Source: Pseudomonas sp. S31 (GTDB lineage: Bacteria; Pseudomonadota; Gammaproteobacteria; Pseudomonadales; Pseudomonadaceae). Taken from it: DNA of 64,000 nt. Below the pieces are notes generated by a model. It searched no databases. It worked only from the letters and a program-made list of their open reading frames with translations, and was not told where the DNA came from. Of this stretch, positions 8,381 to 17,579 are shown one piece after another (positions within the stretch are counted from its first letter, which is position 1; every line of letters starts with the position of its first letter). Location of the stretch: assembly GCF_016648105.1 (NCBI RefSeq), contig NZ_JACVVE010000023.1, positions 43,746 through 107,745 of the forward strand. The letters are read 5' to 3'. Made by a program: the position numbers and the translations under genes.

Positions 8381-9607
8381 TCAGGCAGAGGTTGCCCGCA
8401 GCTGGTCGTTTTGTTCGGTCCTACCCGCCAACGGCAGCTGGATGCTGAACGTGGCGCCCTCGCCTTCCGCGCTGTCGACCCGAATGCAACCACCATGGGC
8501 CTGGACGATCTGCTCGGAGATATACAACCCCAACCCCAGGCCACCACTGGCCTGCTGCGCCGAAACCCGCTCGAACTGCTGGAAGATACGTTGCTGGTTT
8601 GCCGAGCTGATGCCGATGCCCTGGTCCTGCACCTGCACCCAGGCCATGGCGTCGCGTTCGAACACCCGCACGTGGATCGGCTTGCGTTCGCCGTAGCGCA
8701 AGGCATTGGACAACAGATTGGCCAGCACCTGCTCGATGCGGAATTCATCCCACTCGCCGAGCACAGGCTCGCAAGGGTGCAATTCTATATGGGTTTCCAG
8801 GGCCGTGGCCTGGGCCGCGAAGTTTTCCACCAGGCTGCGCGCCAGCTGCGCCAGGTCGAAGGCCTTGGGCCGTATCGACAGCTTGCCGGTGCGGATGCGC
8901 GAGACGTCGAGCATGTCTTCGATCAGGCGGATCAGGCTGTTGATCTGTCGCTCGTCACGCTCGACCATGGCATGCAGCTTGTCCTCGCTGAAGGCGTCGA
9001 AGTTGCCCCGCGCCAGGTGCATCTTGCGCAACTGGGTTTCCAGGATCAGGCCGTTCAGTGGCGTGCGCACTTCGTGGGAGACGATCGACATGAAATCGTC
9101 GCGCATGCGCACCGCATGTTCCAGTTCGCAACGTGCCACCTGCAACTGGACGAGCAACTGCTCCTGCTCCTGGCGGCTCTGTTCCAGCGCCTGCAACTGG
9201 CGATCCAGGGCCTTGCGCTGGCGGTACAGCTCGACGAACACGGTGACCTTGCTCTTGACCGCCAGGGTTTCCAGCGGTTTGTGCAGGAAGTCCACCGCGC
9301 CGCTTTCGTAGCCCTTGAACGCGTAGTTCATTTCACGCCCGGCGGCGGTGACGAAGACGATGGGGATGTGCCGGGTCTTTTCCGTGCCACGCATGAGTTC
9401 GGCCAGCTCGAAGCCGTTCATGCCTGGCATCTGTACGTCGAGGATGGCCAGGGCGAATTCATGCTCGAGCAGCAGCGACAGGGCCTGCTCGGCCGACTGC
9501 GCCTGGTGTACCTCGCGGTCGTCGCCGTGGATCAGGGCGGCGAGGGCCAGCAGGTTCTCCGGCAGGTCGTCGACGATCAGCAGTTTGGCGATGATGTGGC
9601 TTGGCAT
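8381..9607 (-). CDS. Receiver-first sensor histidine kinase
   Basis: 408 residues with no membrane segments. A receiver domain spans residues 7-120 (phospho-acceptor Asp57 in ILDVQMPG). A coiled-coil linker rich in Gln/Glu follows (120-170), then a HisKA domain with His178 in SHEVRTPLNG and an HATPase domain (NLLSNALRYG, QDQGIGIS, GGLGLGLYISEQIV). This soluble REC-HK layout suggests a kinase switched by an upstream phosphotransfer, plausibly from the hybrid kinase of the same operon. Its first 31 bases overlap the end of cheB, indicating coupled translation. Confidence 0.92.
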   Translation of the reverse strand: MPSHIIAKLLIVDDLPENLLALAALIHGDDREVHQAQSAEQALSLLLEHEFALAILDVQMPGMNGFELAELMRGTEKTRHIPIVFVTAAGREMNYAFKGYESGAVDFLHKPLETLAVKSKVTVFVELYRQRKALDRQLQALEQSRQEQEQLLVQLQVARCELEHAVRMRDDFMSIVSHEVRTPLNGLILETQLRKMHLARGNFDAFSEDKLHAMVERDERQINSLIRLIEDMLDVSRIRTGKLSIRPKAFDLAQLARSLVENFAAQATALETHIELHPCEPVLGEWDEFRIEQVLANLLSNALRYGERKPIHVRVFERDAMAWVQVQDQGIGISSANQQRIFQQFERVSAQQASGGLGLGLYISEQIVQAHGGCIRVDSAEGEGATFSIQLPLAGRTEQNDQLRATSA

Positions 9608-10176
9608 GCGCTGGATTCCAGGGTCGAGAGCAATCGCTCGATTCCGCTAAGGGTCAGGATCAGGTCGGGCCGGTGCAGGGCCAAGGCGGCCTCCGGCATC
9701 AGCGAAACCTGTGCGTCGCGGGGGTCCTGGACCACGGTCCGGCCCCCGCTTTTGTGAACGTAGGCAAGGCCCTCGGCGCCATCCTCGTTGGCACCGGTGA
9801 GCAACACGCCTAGCAGCCCGTCGCCATAGGCATCGGCCGCCGAGGTGAAGAGAAAGTCGATGGCCGGTCGGGAGAAATGCACGGGGTCCTCCTGGCTCAA
9901 TGAAAAGGTCAGGTCGTGTTCCACCGACACGTGATAGCCCGGGCCTGCCACATAGATCAAACCTGGCGACAGGGGTTCCTTGTCGCGGGCCTCGCGCACC
10001 GGCCGGCGCAGGCGCCGCTGCAGCACCTCGGCGAGCTGGCTGTGCCGGTCGTCAGGCAAGTGCAGCACGCACACCACCGGCAAGGCGAGCCCGCCGGGCA
10101 AGCTGCCCAGCACCTTGAACAGCGCCGCGACGCCGCCCGCCGAGGCGCCGATGACCACCGCACGTACACCCTTCAT
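9577..10176 (-). CDS. cheB: CheB-type protein-glutamate methylesterase (catalytic domain only)
   Basis: 199 residues. The CheB catalytic triad is visible: Ser12 in GASAGG, His39 in VLHLPDD, Asp132 in TGANEDGAEG. Unlike chemotaxis CheB there is no N-terminal receiver domain, so activity cannot be set by direct CheA phosphorylation. It overlaps cheR by four bases (ATGA) and the following kinase gene by 31. Stand-alone CheB/CheR pairs beside hybrid kinases are a known non-chemotaxis arrangement in Pseudomonas; the target of demethylation here is unknown. Confidence 0.9.
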   Translation of the reverse strand: MKGVRAVVIGASAGGVAALFKVLGSLPGGLALPVVCVLHLPDDRHSQLAEVLQRRLRRPVREARDKEPLSPGLIYVAGPGYHVSVEHDLTFSLSQEDPVHFSRPAIDFLFTSAADAYGDGLLGVLLTGANEDGAEGLAYVHKSGGRTVVQDPRDAQVSLMPEAALALHRPDLILTLSGIERLLSTLESSACQATSSPNC

Positions 10177-10994
10177 GACTTGCGGAAGATCCGTTCGGGC
10201 TTGACCAGCGGCTCGAAGCGATCATGGTACGCCGAGAAGTCCAGCGACTCCTTGCTACCGAGGACGAGGAAACCACGATGGCACAGCGACTCGTGGAACA
10301 GACCCAGGGCGCGGTCCTGCAGCGCCTTGTCGAAGTAGATGAGCACGTTGCGGCAAGACACCAGCTGGGTTTCGGAAAACACGCTGTCGGTGGCCAGGCT
10401 GTGGTCGGCGAAGGTCACGTTGTCGCGCAGGCTGCTGTCCATGATGGCGCTGCCGTAGGCGGCGGTGTAGTACTCGGCGAAGTCGCGCCGCCCACCCGCC
10501 AGGCGATAGTTCTCGGCGTATTCGTGCATGCTCTGCATCGAATAGATGCCTTGCTTGGCCTTGTCCAGCGAACTGGGGTTGATGTCGGTGGCGTAGATGA
10601 TGGTGCGTTCGAGCAGGCCTTCTTCACGCAGCAGGATGGCCATCGAGTAGACCTCCTCGCCGGTGCTGCAACCTGCGATCCAGACCTTGATCGACGGCCA
10701 GGTGCGCAGCAACGGCACCACTTCGTTGCGCAGCGCGAGGAAGTGGCTGGGGTCGCGGAACATCTCGCTGACCGGGATCGTCAGGTACTGCAGCAGCTGC
10801 ATGAACATGCCGGGGTCGTGCAACACCCGCTCCTGCAGCGCCGAGACCGTGCGGCAATCGAACTGGCGCACGGCGTGGGCGATCCGGCGCTTGATCGAAG
10901 CGCCGGAGTAGTTGCGAAAATCGTAGCTGTACTTGAGGTAGATCGCCTCGATCAGCAGCCGGATCTCGATGTCGGTGTTGCGTTCGCTAGTCAA
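10173..10994 (-). CDS. cheR: CheR-type protein-glutamate O-methyltransferase
   Basis: 273 residues. An N-terminal CheR helical domain (IKRRIAHAVRQF) is followed by SEMFRDPSHF, the counterpart of the CheR TEFFRD motif. The SAM-binding loop AGCSTGEEVYS lies at 107-117, and VSCRNVLIYFD sits near the C-terminus. No TPR tail is present. It should methylate glutamates using S-adenosylmethionine, reversed by the CheB encoded next. It overlaps both neighbours by four bases, so hybrid kinase, CheR and CheB are translated as a unit. There are no chemotaxis cheA/cheW genes nearby. Confidence 0.92.
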   Translation of the reverse strand: MTSERNTDIEIRLLIEAIYLKYSYDFRNYSGASIKRRIAHAVRQFDCRTVSALQERVLHDPGMFMQLLQYLTIPVSEMFRDPSHFLALRNEVVPLLRTWPSIKVWIAGCSTGEEVYSMAILLREEGLLERTIIYATDINPSSLDKAKQGIYSMQSMHEYAENYRLAGGRRDFAEYYTAAYGSAIMDSSLRDNVTFADHSLATDSVFSETQLVSCRNVLIYFDKALQDRALGLFHESLCHRGFLVLGSKESLDFSAYHDRFEPLVKPERIFRKS

Positions 10995-13900
10995 ATTCGC
11001 TCCAGTTGCGGCAGCCAGACACGAATCAACGAGAACAGGCGGTCCAGGTCGATCGGTTTGGCCAGGTAGTCATTGGCGCCCGCTTGCAGGCAGCGGTGCT
11101 GGTCGTCCTTCATCGCCTTGGCGGTCACGGCGATGATCGGCAACTTGCGCCAGCGTGGTTGCTGTCGGATCAGGCGGGTAGCCTCGAAACCGTCCATCTC
11201 GGGCATCATCACGTCCATCAGCACCAGGTCGATGTCTTCGTGCTGCTCGAGGCGCTCGATGGCCTCGCGGCCGTTACGACCGATCTCGACGATCGCGCCC
11301 TTGTGCTCCAGGGCGCTGGTCAGGGCGAAGATGTTGCGCACATCGTCGTCGACCAGCAGGATGCGCCGCCCTTCGAAGACCTTGTCGCGGCTGCGTGCGG
11401 TCTTGAGCATGCGCTGGCGCTCGTGCGACAGCTGCGACTCGACCTTGTGCAGGAACAGCGTGACTTCGTCCAGCAGTCGCTCGGGCGAGCGCGCGCCCTT
11501 GATGATGATCGAGCGCGAGTACTTGAGCAGGTCGGCTTCCTCCTCGCGGGTGAGATTGCGCCCGGTGTAGACGATCACTGGCGGGAACGAGCGGATGTCC
11601 TCGGCGGTCATGCGCTTGAGCAGCTCGTTGCCGAGCATGTCGGGCAGCTTCAGGTCGATGATCATGCAGTCGTAGATGTTCTCGCGCAACAGCGCCAGGG
11701 CATCCTGAGCCAGGGCCACCGCCGTGATCTCGACATCGTCGTCGCCGATCAGGCGGGCGATGCTTTCGCGTTGCAGGTCATCGTCCTCCACCAGCAGTAT
11801 GCGCTTGAGCTTCTGGGTGAGTTTGGCCTCCAGGCGCGCGAACACTTCCTTGAGCTCTTCGCGGCTGGTGGGCTTCACCGCATAACCGACGGCGCCCATG
11901 TGCATGGCAGCCTCGACCCGGTCCTCCACCGAAATGATGTGCACCGGGATGTGCCGGGTGCCCGCCTGCTCCTTGAGGCGCTGCAGCACGGTGAGCCCGG
12001 AATGGTCGGGTAGGCGCATGTCGAGCAGGATAGCGTCGGGGACGAACTGCGCGGCGAGCGCGAAACCTTCGTCGGCGCCTTGCGCCACCAGGCAGCTGTA
12101 GCCCAGTTCATGAGCCAGGTCGTAGAGGATGCGGGCGAAGTTCGGCTCGTCCTCGATCACCAGGATGCAGCGATTGCCGAACGGCGCGCGGTCGCGGTCG
12201 TCGTCGAACGCCGGGGCCAGGCGCGCCGGCAGCGCCGGTGCGGCCTGGGGCGGCGGCGGCAGGCTGTCGACGGCCGGGCGCAGGCTGAGTGCTTCGACTT
12301 CCTCGTCCTGGGCCTCGTAGCGCTCAGGCAGCACCAGGCTGAACACGCTGCCCTGGCCAGGTACGCTCTGCACGCTGATCTGCCCGCCGAGCAGGTGGGC
12401 CAGATCGCGGGAAATCGACAAGCCCAGGCCAGTGCCGCCATAACGGCGGTTGCTGGTGCCGTCGACCTGGTGGAAGGCGCCAAAGATCGCCTGCTGCTGG
12501 TCGGCGGCGATGCCGATGCCACTGTCGCGCACCGCGAACACGATACCGCTGGCGGGATCGAAGCTGATCGACAGGCTGACCTGGCCACGCTCGGTGAACT
12601 TGATGGCGTTGGACAGCAGGTTCTTGAGGATCTGCTCCAGGCGCTGGCGGTCAGTGAACAAAGTGGCGGGCACCTGGCGCTCGACCTTGAGTTCGAAGGC
12701 CAGCCCCTTTTGCTCGGCCAGCGGCAGGAACATGCCCCGCAGGCCCTCGACCAGGCGCTCGAGCTGGGTGGTCTCGGGGCGCACTTCAAGTTTGCCGGCC
12801 TCGACCTTGGCAATGTCGAGGATGTCGTTGATCAGGTTGAGCAGGTCGTTGCCGGCCGAGTAGATCGATTCGGCGAACTTGACCTGCTCGTCACTGAGGT
12901 TGCCCTCGCCGTTCTCGGCCAGCAACTTGGCCAGGATCAGCGAGCTGTTGAGCGGCGTGCGCAACTCGTGGGACATGTTGGCGAGGAATTCCGACTTGTA
13001 CTTGCTCGAGCGCTGCAGGTCGTCGGCGCGAGCCTGCAGTTCTTCCTGGGCCTGGCTCAGTTCGCCATTCTTGCGGTCCAGGGCATCGGTGCGCTCGGCC
13101 AGCTGTTCGTTGGTCTGCTCCAATTCCGCCTGCTGGGTCTCCAGGTGTGCCTGGGACTCCTTGAGCACGCGGGACTGCTCCTCCAGTTCCTCGTTGGCGG
13201 TCTTGAGCTCCTCCTGCTGCACCTGCAGTTCTTCGTTGAGCTGCTGGGTCTCGGCCAGCACCTCTTGCAGGCGTTGGCGATAGCGCGCAGTTTCGATGGA
13301 AATGCCCAGGTTCTCGGCGATCCGCTCGAGCAGCTCGCCATCGCGCTCCGCCAACGGTCGCAGGAAGCCCAGCTCGACCACACCGTTGACCTGTTCGTCA
13401 TGAGCAGCCGGGACCAGCAATGCGCTGCGCGGCAAGCCACTGCCCAGCCCCGAACTGATCGGATAGAAATTCTCTGGCAAGCCATCCAGGCTGATCACCC
13501 GCCCCTGGCGTACCACCTGGGCCAGCAGGCCGTGATGCTCAGCGAGCACCTGCTCGCGCGCCTGCTCCTTTGCATCGAGGCCATAACTGGCGACCCGCAC
13601 CAGGCGGCCATGCTCGTCGCGCACGTAGAACGCGCCGACCACGCTGCCCAGGTAGCCGGCGAAAAAGCGCAGGATATTGTCGCCAAGCATCGGCAAGGTC
13701 AGTTGCCCCAAGACCTGTTGCGCCAACTGGGTCTGGCCGTTGCGCAGCCAGGCCTGGTGCTCCAGACGCTCGGCGGCGCGTTGCTGAGCCTGCAGGTTGT
13801 CGACGTAACTGTTGGACAAGGCCAGCAGGTCACGGCGACCAAGATAAGCCAGCAATGCGGTGAGCCCAACGATGAACAACACGAACGCGGAGATGATCAG

Positions 13901-14455
13901 AGTCGTGACCGAACTGACGTTATCGTTGCGCGAGGTGCGCAACTGTTGCTCGGCCGCCACGAAATCGTCGAACTCCTTGCGGATTTCGTCGGTGATGCGC
14001 TTGCCCCGGCCATTGCCGATCAATGCCTGGTAATCGCCCTGGCTGCGGCGCAGCTTGATCATCTCACTACCGAAGTCGTTCCACGCTCGCTGCAAGCCGA
14101 TCAGCCGGTCGATGCGATCGACCTGCGGGGGGTTGTCTTCGACCATCGCCCGCAGGCTGTTCAGGCTGCTCAAGATGCGCGGCTTGGCCACCTCGTAGGG
14201 GTCGAGGAAGCGTTCATCGCCGGTGATGAGAAAACCGCGCATGCCGGTTTCCATGTCGATCGACAGCTTCACGGTTTCGTTGGCGTTACCGATCACTCGA
14301 TCGGTGTGCTCAACCCATTGCATGGCCGACAGCAGGTAATAAACGACCGCGACGAATGCCACGGCTCCCAGCAAGCCCACTCCCAAGGGCAAGCCAATGT
14401 TTCGGCTCAACAGCTTGCGAAAGCTCTGTTGATCCATCGAGGCTGCTTGAATCAT
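10991..14455 (-). CDS. Hybrid sensor histidine kinase with three C-terminal receivers
   Basis: 1154 residues. Order: TM1 (about 21-43); CHASE3-type periplasmic helix bundle (45-180, with ETGMRGFLITGDERFLDPY); TM2 (184-206); GAF-like domain (240-390); long Gln/Glu coiled coil (390-490); HisKA with His496 in SHELRTPLN; HATPase (to about 712, GTGLGLSISRDL). A proline-rich linker follows, then receivers with Asp812 (LLDMRLPD), Asp934 (IIDLKLPD) and Asp1081 (LMDVMMPEMDG). This resembles the large CHASE3-GAF hybrid kinases of pseudomonads linked to surface or stress behaviour. It heads the signalling operon. The stimulus is unknown; CHASE3 proteins with adjacent CheR/CheB may be modulated by methylation. 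An internal ATG at 14437 is an alternative start. Confidence 0.95.
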   Translation of the reverse strand: MIQAASMDQQSFRKLLSRNIGLPLGVGLLGAVAFVAVVYYLLSAMQWVEHTDRVIGNANETVKLSIDMETGMRGFLITGDERFLDPYEVAKPRILSSLNSLRAMVEDNPPQVDRIDRLIGLQRAWNDFGSEMIKLRRSQGDYQALIGNGRGKRITDEIRKEFDDFVAAEQQLRTSRNDNVSSVTTLIISAFVLFIVGLTALLAYLGRRDLLALSNSYVDNLQAQQRAAERLEHQAWLRNGQTQLAQQVLGQLTLPMLGDNILRFFAGYLGSVVGAFYVRDEHGRLVRVASYGLDAKEQAREQVLAEHHGLLAQVVRQGRVISLDGLPENFYPISSGLGSGLPRSALLVPAAHDEQVNGVVELGFLRPLAERDGELLERIAENLGISIETARYRQRLQEVLAETQQLNEELQVQQEELKTANEELEEQSRVLKESQAHLETQQAELEQTNEQLAERTDALDRKNGELSQAQEELQARADDLQRSSKYKSEFLANMSHELRTPLNSSLILAKLLAENGEGNLSDEQVKFAESIYSAGNDLLNLINDILDIAKVEAGKLEVRPETTQLERLVEGLRGMFLPLAEQKGLAFELKVERQVPATLFTDRQRLEQILKNLLSNAIKFTERGQVSLSISFDPASGIVFAVRDSGIGIAADQQQAIFGAFHQVDGTSNRRYGGTGLGLSISRDLAHLLGGQISVQSVPGQGSVFSLVLPERYEAQDEEVEALSLRPAVDSLPPPPQAAPALPARLAPAFDDDRDRAPFGNRCILVIEDEPNFARILYDLAHELGYSCLVAQGADEGFALAAQFVPDAILLDMRLPDHSGLTVLQRLKEQAGTRHIPVHIISVEDRVEAAMHMGAVGYAVKPTSREELKEVFARLEAKLTQKLKRILLVEDDDLQRESIARLIGDDDVEITAVALAQDALALLRENIYDCMIIDLKLPDMLGNELLKRMTAEDIRSFPPVIVYTGRNLTREEEADLLKYSRSIIIKGARSPERLLDEVTLFLHKVESQLSHERQRMLKTARSRDKVFEGRRILLVDDDVRNIFALTSALEHKGAIVEIGRNGREAIERLEQHEDIDLVLMDVMMPEMDGFEATRLIRQQPRWRKLPIIAVTAKAMKDDQHRCLQAGANDYLAKPIDLDRLFSLIRVWLPQLERI

Positions 14456-14705
14456 GTAGTAACGCCCGAGCGAAAAAAATCCATTGATCGATATGGCTGA
14501 CAGTGCCTGTTGTTGTATGCCACTGCTGCTTGGCCTATTGCGAGTCTAACCAGACTTTGCCGGCTTCGGCAGGGCATTTAGCCAGTATTTGAAGCGGGCA
14601 TGCGCCAATCGTTCCATCGGATTACGACGATCTGTATCCTGACGGAACTTCTGCCGTGCTCCGGCGCACAGAAGAAAGACATTCATTTCTGTACAGGATC
14701 GAACC

Positions 14706-15059
14706 ATGCAGCACCTTCTGGTTGTCGAAGACGACGACATCGTCCGCATGCTGATGGTCGAGGTACTCGACGAATTGGGCTACAAGGCCATCGAAGCGGA
14801 AAACGCCAGCGTCGCCCTGGGCGTGTTGCAAGACCCCACCCAGCAACTGGCCCTGCTGATGACCGACGTCGGTCTGCCCGACATGCGCGGCGAGGAGCTG
14901 GCCGGCAAAGCCCGCGAGATCCGCCCACTGCTGCCGATCCTGTTCGCCAGCGGCTACGCCGAAACGGTCAACGTGCCCGAGGGGATGCACCTGATCGGCA
15001 AGCCGTTCAGCATCGATCAATTGCGCGAAAAGGTGTTGGCGATTCTGGGTACGGCCTGA
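14706..15059 (+). CDS. Single-domain response regulator (CheY-like)
   Basis: 117 residues: a receiver domain alone, with acidic pair Asp9/Asp10 in VVEDDD, phospho-acceptor Asp54 in LMTDVGLPDM, and Lys in IGKPFSID. It is divergent from the hybrid kinase gene across a 250-base intergenic region, with AGGA before ATG. Its position suggests it belongs to the same phosphorelay as the operon to its left, giving that system two free receivers in addition to four receiver domains inside the kinases. Confidence 0.9.
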   Translation: MQHLLVVEDDDIVRMLMVEVLDELGYKAIEAENASVALGVLQDPTQQLALLMTDVGLPDMRGEELAGKAREIRPLLPILFASGYAETVNVPEGMHLIGKPFSIDQLREKVLAILGTA

Positions 15060-15066
15060 GAGAGGC

Positions 15067-15115
15067 GGCGCCTGCTTCGCGGGTAAATCGCAGCGGCGAA
15101 CCGCCGCTCCTACTT
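15067..15115. repeat. Degenerate REP element
   Basis: A partial REP-like sequence (GCTTCGCGGGTAAATCGC, then GCCGCTCCTAC) lies between the receiver stop and the cobF stop. Only one decayed arm pair is recognisable. It sits at a convergent gene end like the other REP elements in this window. Confidence 0.6.
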
Positions 15116-15865
15116 CAGCTCCCGACGCAACAGATAGCTGTCCATGATCCACCCCTTGCGCCGCCGCTCCCGCTCACGCACCTGCAGAATCCGCGCCTTC
15201 ACCGTCGGCAACGGTCCGGTGATCAGCACCTCGTCCGCGGTGCCCAGGTAGGCGCCCCAGTAGATCACCAGTCCTGGGTCGTCCAGTTCGGCGAACGCGC
15301 ACTGCCCGTCGAGCATCACCGCCACGTTGTCGATCCGCCCATGCCCGGCCAGGCGCCGCCCCGGCAGCACCGTCAGCGGCTCGCCGATGCGGTTCAGTGG
15401 CACCTGGTGACGTGCCGCCAGGGCCTGCACGCTGCTGATCCCCGGAATGACCTCCAGGCGCAAGGACGCGCCCCCCTGGCGGACCAGGTCGAGTATGCGC
15501 AGCGTGCTGTCGTACAGCCCAGGCTCGCCCCAGAGCAGAAAGGCGCCGACTTCGCCGGCCGCTAGCTGGTCATCGAGCAGACGTGCATAGAGCGCCGCAC
15601 GCTGGCGATGCCATTGCCGCACCGCCGCGACATAATCGAGCGCCCCCGCTTCGCGCCTGGGGTCGGCCACCTGCACCAGCCGGTAGCCGCCTTCGGGGCG
15701 ATAACGGGCCAGAATCGCCTTGCGCAACTGCACCAGTTCGTCCTTGCCCTGCCCCTTGTCGAGCACGAAGAATACCGAGGCGCGACGCATCGCATCGACC
15801 GCCTCGTAGGTGACCTGGCGTGGATCGCCTGGACCGATGCCAATCAGCAACAGATCTTTCATCAT
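15110..15865 (-). CDS. cobF: Precorrin-6A synthase (deacetylating)
   Basis: 251 residues. The tetrapyrrole methylase fold is recognisable: N-terminal GIGPGDPRQVTYEAVDA, LLWGEPGLYDS in the centre and VIPGISSVQALAARHQVPL near residue 140. Composition and C-terminus (DSYLLRRELK) match CobF, which methylates C-1 of precorrin-5 and releases acetate in aerobic B12 synthesis. It is isolated from other cob genes here, as is usual for cobF in P. putida. Two adjacent ATGs open the gene. It is one of two B12-related features in the window, the other being the riboswitch at 60.6 kb. Confidence 0.9.
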   Translation of the reverse strand: MMKDLLLIGIGPGDPRQVTYEAVDAMRRASVFFVLDKGQGKDELVQLRKAILARYRPEGGYRLVQVADPRREAGALDYVAAVRQWHRQRAALYARLLDDQLAAGEVGAFLLWGEPGLYDSTLRILDLVRQGGASLRLEVIPGISSVQALAARHQVPLNRIGEPLTVLPGRRLAGHGRIDNVAVMLDGQCAFAELDDPGLVIYWGAYLGTADEVLITGPLPTVKARILQVRERERRRKGWIMDSYLLRRELK

Positions 15866-15924
15866 CTTGCCCTACTCCAATCCCCGGCCATTCTCGGCCG
15901 AGTGCAGGCGTTTGGCAAAGCGCC

Positions 15925-17214
15925 TCAGAAGATCGAGAAGTTGTAGCTGACGATCACCCGGCTTTCGTCCATGTCCCGCGCCCACTTCTCGTAGTTGCTG
16001 CGGTAGGTGGAGTTGCGCAGGCGTATGCTGACATCCTTGAAGGTACCGCTTTGCACCTGGTACTTGAGCTCAGTGTCGCGTTCCCATTCCTTGCCCTGGT
16101 CCGGGCTGCCCGGGACCTTGATGTGGTCACCGTTGATGTAGCGGGTGAAGAACGATAGCCCCGGCACCCCGAGCGCCTTGAAATCGTAGTCGTAGCGCAG
16201 CTGCCACGAGCGCTCCTGGGCCGCGGCGAAATCGTTGACCTGGGCGTAGTTGACCAGGTACGGGTTGCTGCCATCGAGATAGGGCATGGCGCTCTGGCCA
16301 TACATGCGCTGCCAGCCGGCGCTGATCTTGTGACCGCCCAGGCTGTAGCCGAGCATGCCGCTGAAGGCGCGATGATCGATCTTGCCGGCGCGGGCGTTGC
16401 CGATGTCATCGCTCTTGATGACGCGCAGGTCCGCCGACAGGCTGCCCACCGCCAGCGGCTGGGTGGCGACCAGGCCGAGGAAGTGCTGGCGATAGATGTT
16501 CTCGAGCTTGGCCACCTGGTACTGGGCACTGACCCGGTCGTTGAAGCGGTAGTCGAGCCCGGCGAGGTCGAAATGATCGGCCTCGATGTCGCAGGCATAA
16601 CGCTTGTTCTTGCAGTGCACGCGGATGTCCTGGCGGTCGGTGGAATCGCGCGCGGTGTACTGGTTCAGACGGGCCAAGGTGAACTTGAGGTCGTGCACTT
16701 CCTCGGAGGTGAGCCAGGCGCCGTGGAACATCGTCGGCAACAGACGCCCGTCGTTGTACTTGAGCAGCGGCACGTCCGGCATCATCGAGCCGTACTTGAA
16801 GACGGTGTCGGACACCTTGACCTTGGCCGCCAGCCCCATCTTCGCATATTGGTCGGCCGAGCCACGCGGGTCGTGCCCCGAAGACGGCAACAGGCCGCTG
16901 TTGCTGTCGGCCGGGCTGGAATCGAGCTTGAAACCGATCATGCCCAGCGCATCCACGCCAAAGCCCACCGGGCCTTGGGTATAACCGGACTGCACATTGA
17001 GAATGAAACCTTGCGCTGCCTCTTCGCGCTTGGATGCCCCCTGGCTGGAACTGCTGTGACCATCGCGGAAGTCGCGGTTGAAGTAGACCGTGCGCGCCTC
17101 GAGCTTGGCGCTGCTGTCTTCAATAAAGCCGCCGGCCTGGGCCTGGGCACCGGCGCACAACAGCAACAGGCCTGCAACACGGCGACCTGGAACGAGTGGA
17201 AAAGGGGCAAACAT
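15925..17214 (-). CDS. OprD-family outer membrane porin
   Basis: 429 residues from ATG 17214; a longer frame to 17391 adds sequence without export character. A signal peptide (MFAPFPLVPGRRVAGLLLLC, cleaved after AQAQA) is followed by the OprD start GGFIEDSSAKLEARTVYFNR. The 18-strand barrel family is supported by FTLARLNQYTARDS, DYRFNDRVSAQYQ and a C-terminal VSYNFSIF ending in Phe. OprD porins pass small carboxylates, amino acids or dipeptides. The substrate cannot be told from sequence. It is divergent from mvaT. Confidence 0.92.
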   Translation of the reverse strand: MFAPFPLVPGRRVAGLLLLCAGAQAQAGGFIEDSSAKLEARTVYFNRDFRDGHSSSSQGASKREEAAQGFILNVQSGYTQGPVGFGVDALGMIGFKLDSSPADSNSGLLPSSGHDPRGSADQYAKMGLAAKVKVSDTVFKYGSMMPDVPLLKYNDGRLLPTMFHGAWLTSEEVHDLKFTLARLNQYTARDSTDRQDIRVHCKNKRYACDIEADHFDLAGLDYRFNDRVSAQYQVAKLENIYRQHFLGLVATQPLAVGSLSADLRVIKSDDIGNARAGKIDHRAFSGMLGYSLGGHKISAGWQRMYGQSAMPYLDGSNPYLVNYAQVNDFAAAQERSWQLRYDYDFKALGVPGLSFFTRYINGDHIKVPGSPDQGKEWERDTELKYQVQSGTFKDVSIRLRNSTYRSNYEKWARDMDESRVIVSYNFSIF

Positions 17215-17579
17215 GCAAAAGAAGTCCAGATAAAAGACAAGAAAACACTGCGCCAGCAAGGTTCGCCGGCGCCGAGACGACAGGATCGGGAACAGCCGAC
17301 CATCATCTGAAATGATCCCGCAACGGCTCTGGGACGCACCATTGGACATTGGTCTAGCGAAACAGCCGGGTACCTTGGGAAACCTTTGCAAGCCTTTTAA
17401 CGATCGCGCGAGAAACTTGGAAAGTTCCGGCGTTATATATAAAAAGTTGCGGTTTACCTAGTTTAGTTCAAGGACTACACTCGTGCTTAGCGAACAGCCT
17501 TACCCACCCGCGTGGCCGGCGTTAATTCTCTCCAATGTTCGTCACGCCATGCCACGGACGCCAGACAGGAGTGATTACA
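17215..17579. promoter_or_regulatory. Divergent promoter region oprD-like / mvaT, with candidate sigma-70 promoter at 17453-17481
   Basis: This 365-base gap has no gene. Rightward, TTTACC (17453) and TACACT (17476), 17 bases apart, are a plausible sigma-70 promoter for mvaT, about 100 bases before its GTG. Just upstream, 17430-17450 is AT-rich (TTATATATAAAAAG), a feature fitting H-NS-like autoregulation. No clear leftward promoter for the porin was found. Confidence 0.5.

Noticed and set aside
12080..14500. 806-codon plus-strand frame opposite the hybrid kinase
   Set aside because: It is the antisense frame of a well-defined kinase gene (His, receiver and ATPase motifs on the minus strand). 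Its composition is Gln/Leu/Ala-rich as expected for antisense of GC-rich coding DNA, and no family is recognisable.
17451..17481. Sigma-70 promoter with TTGCGG as -35 box
   Set aside because: The distance to TACACT is 23 bases; TTTACC with 17 bases is the better pairing and was reported instead.
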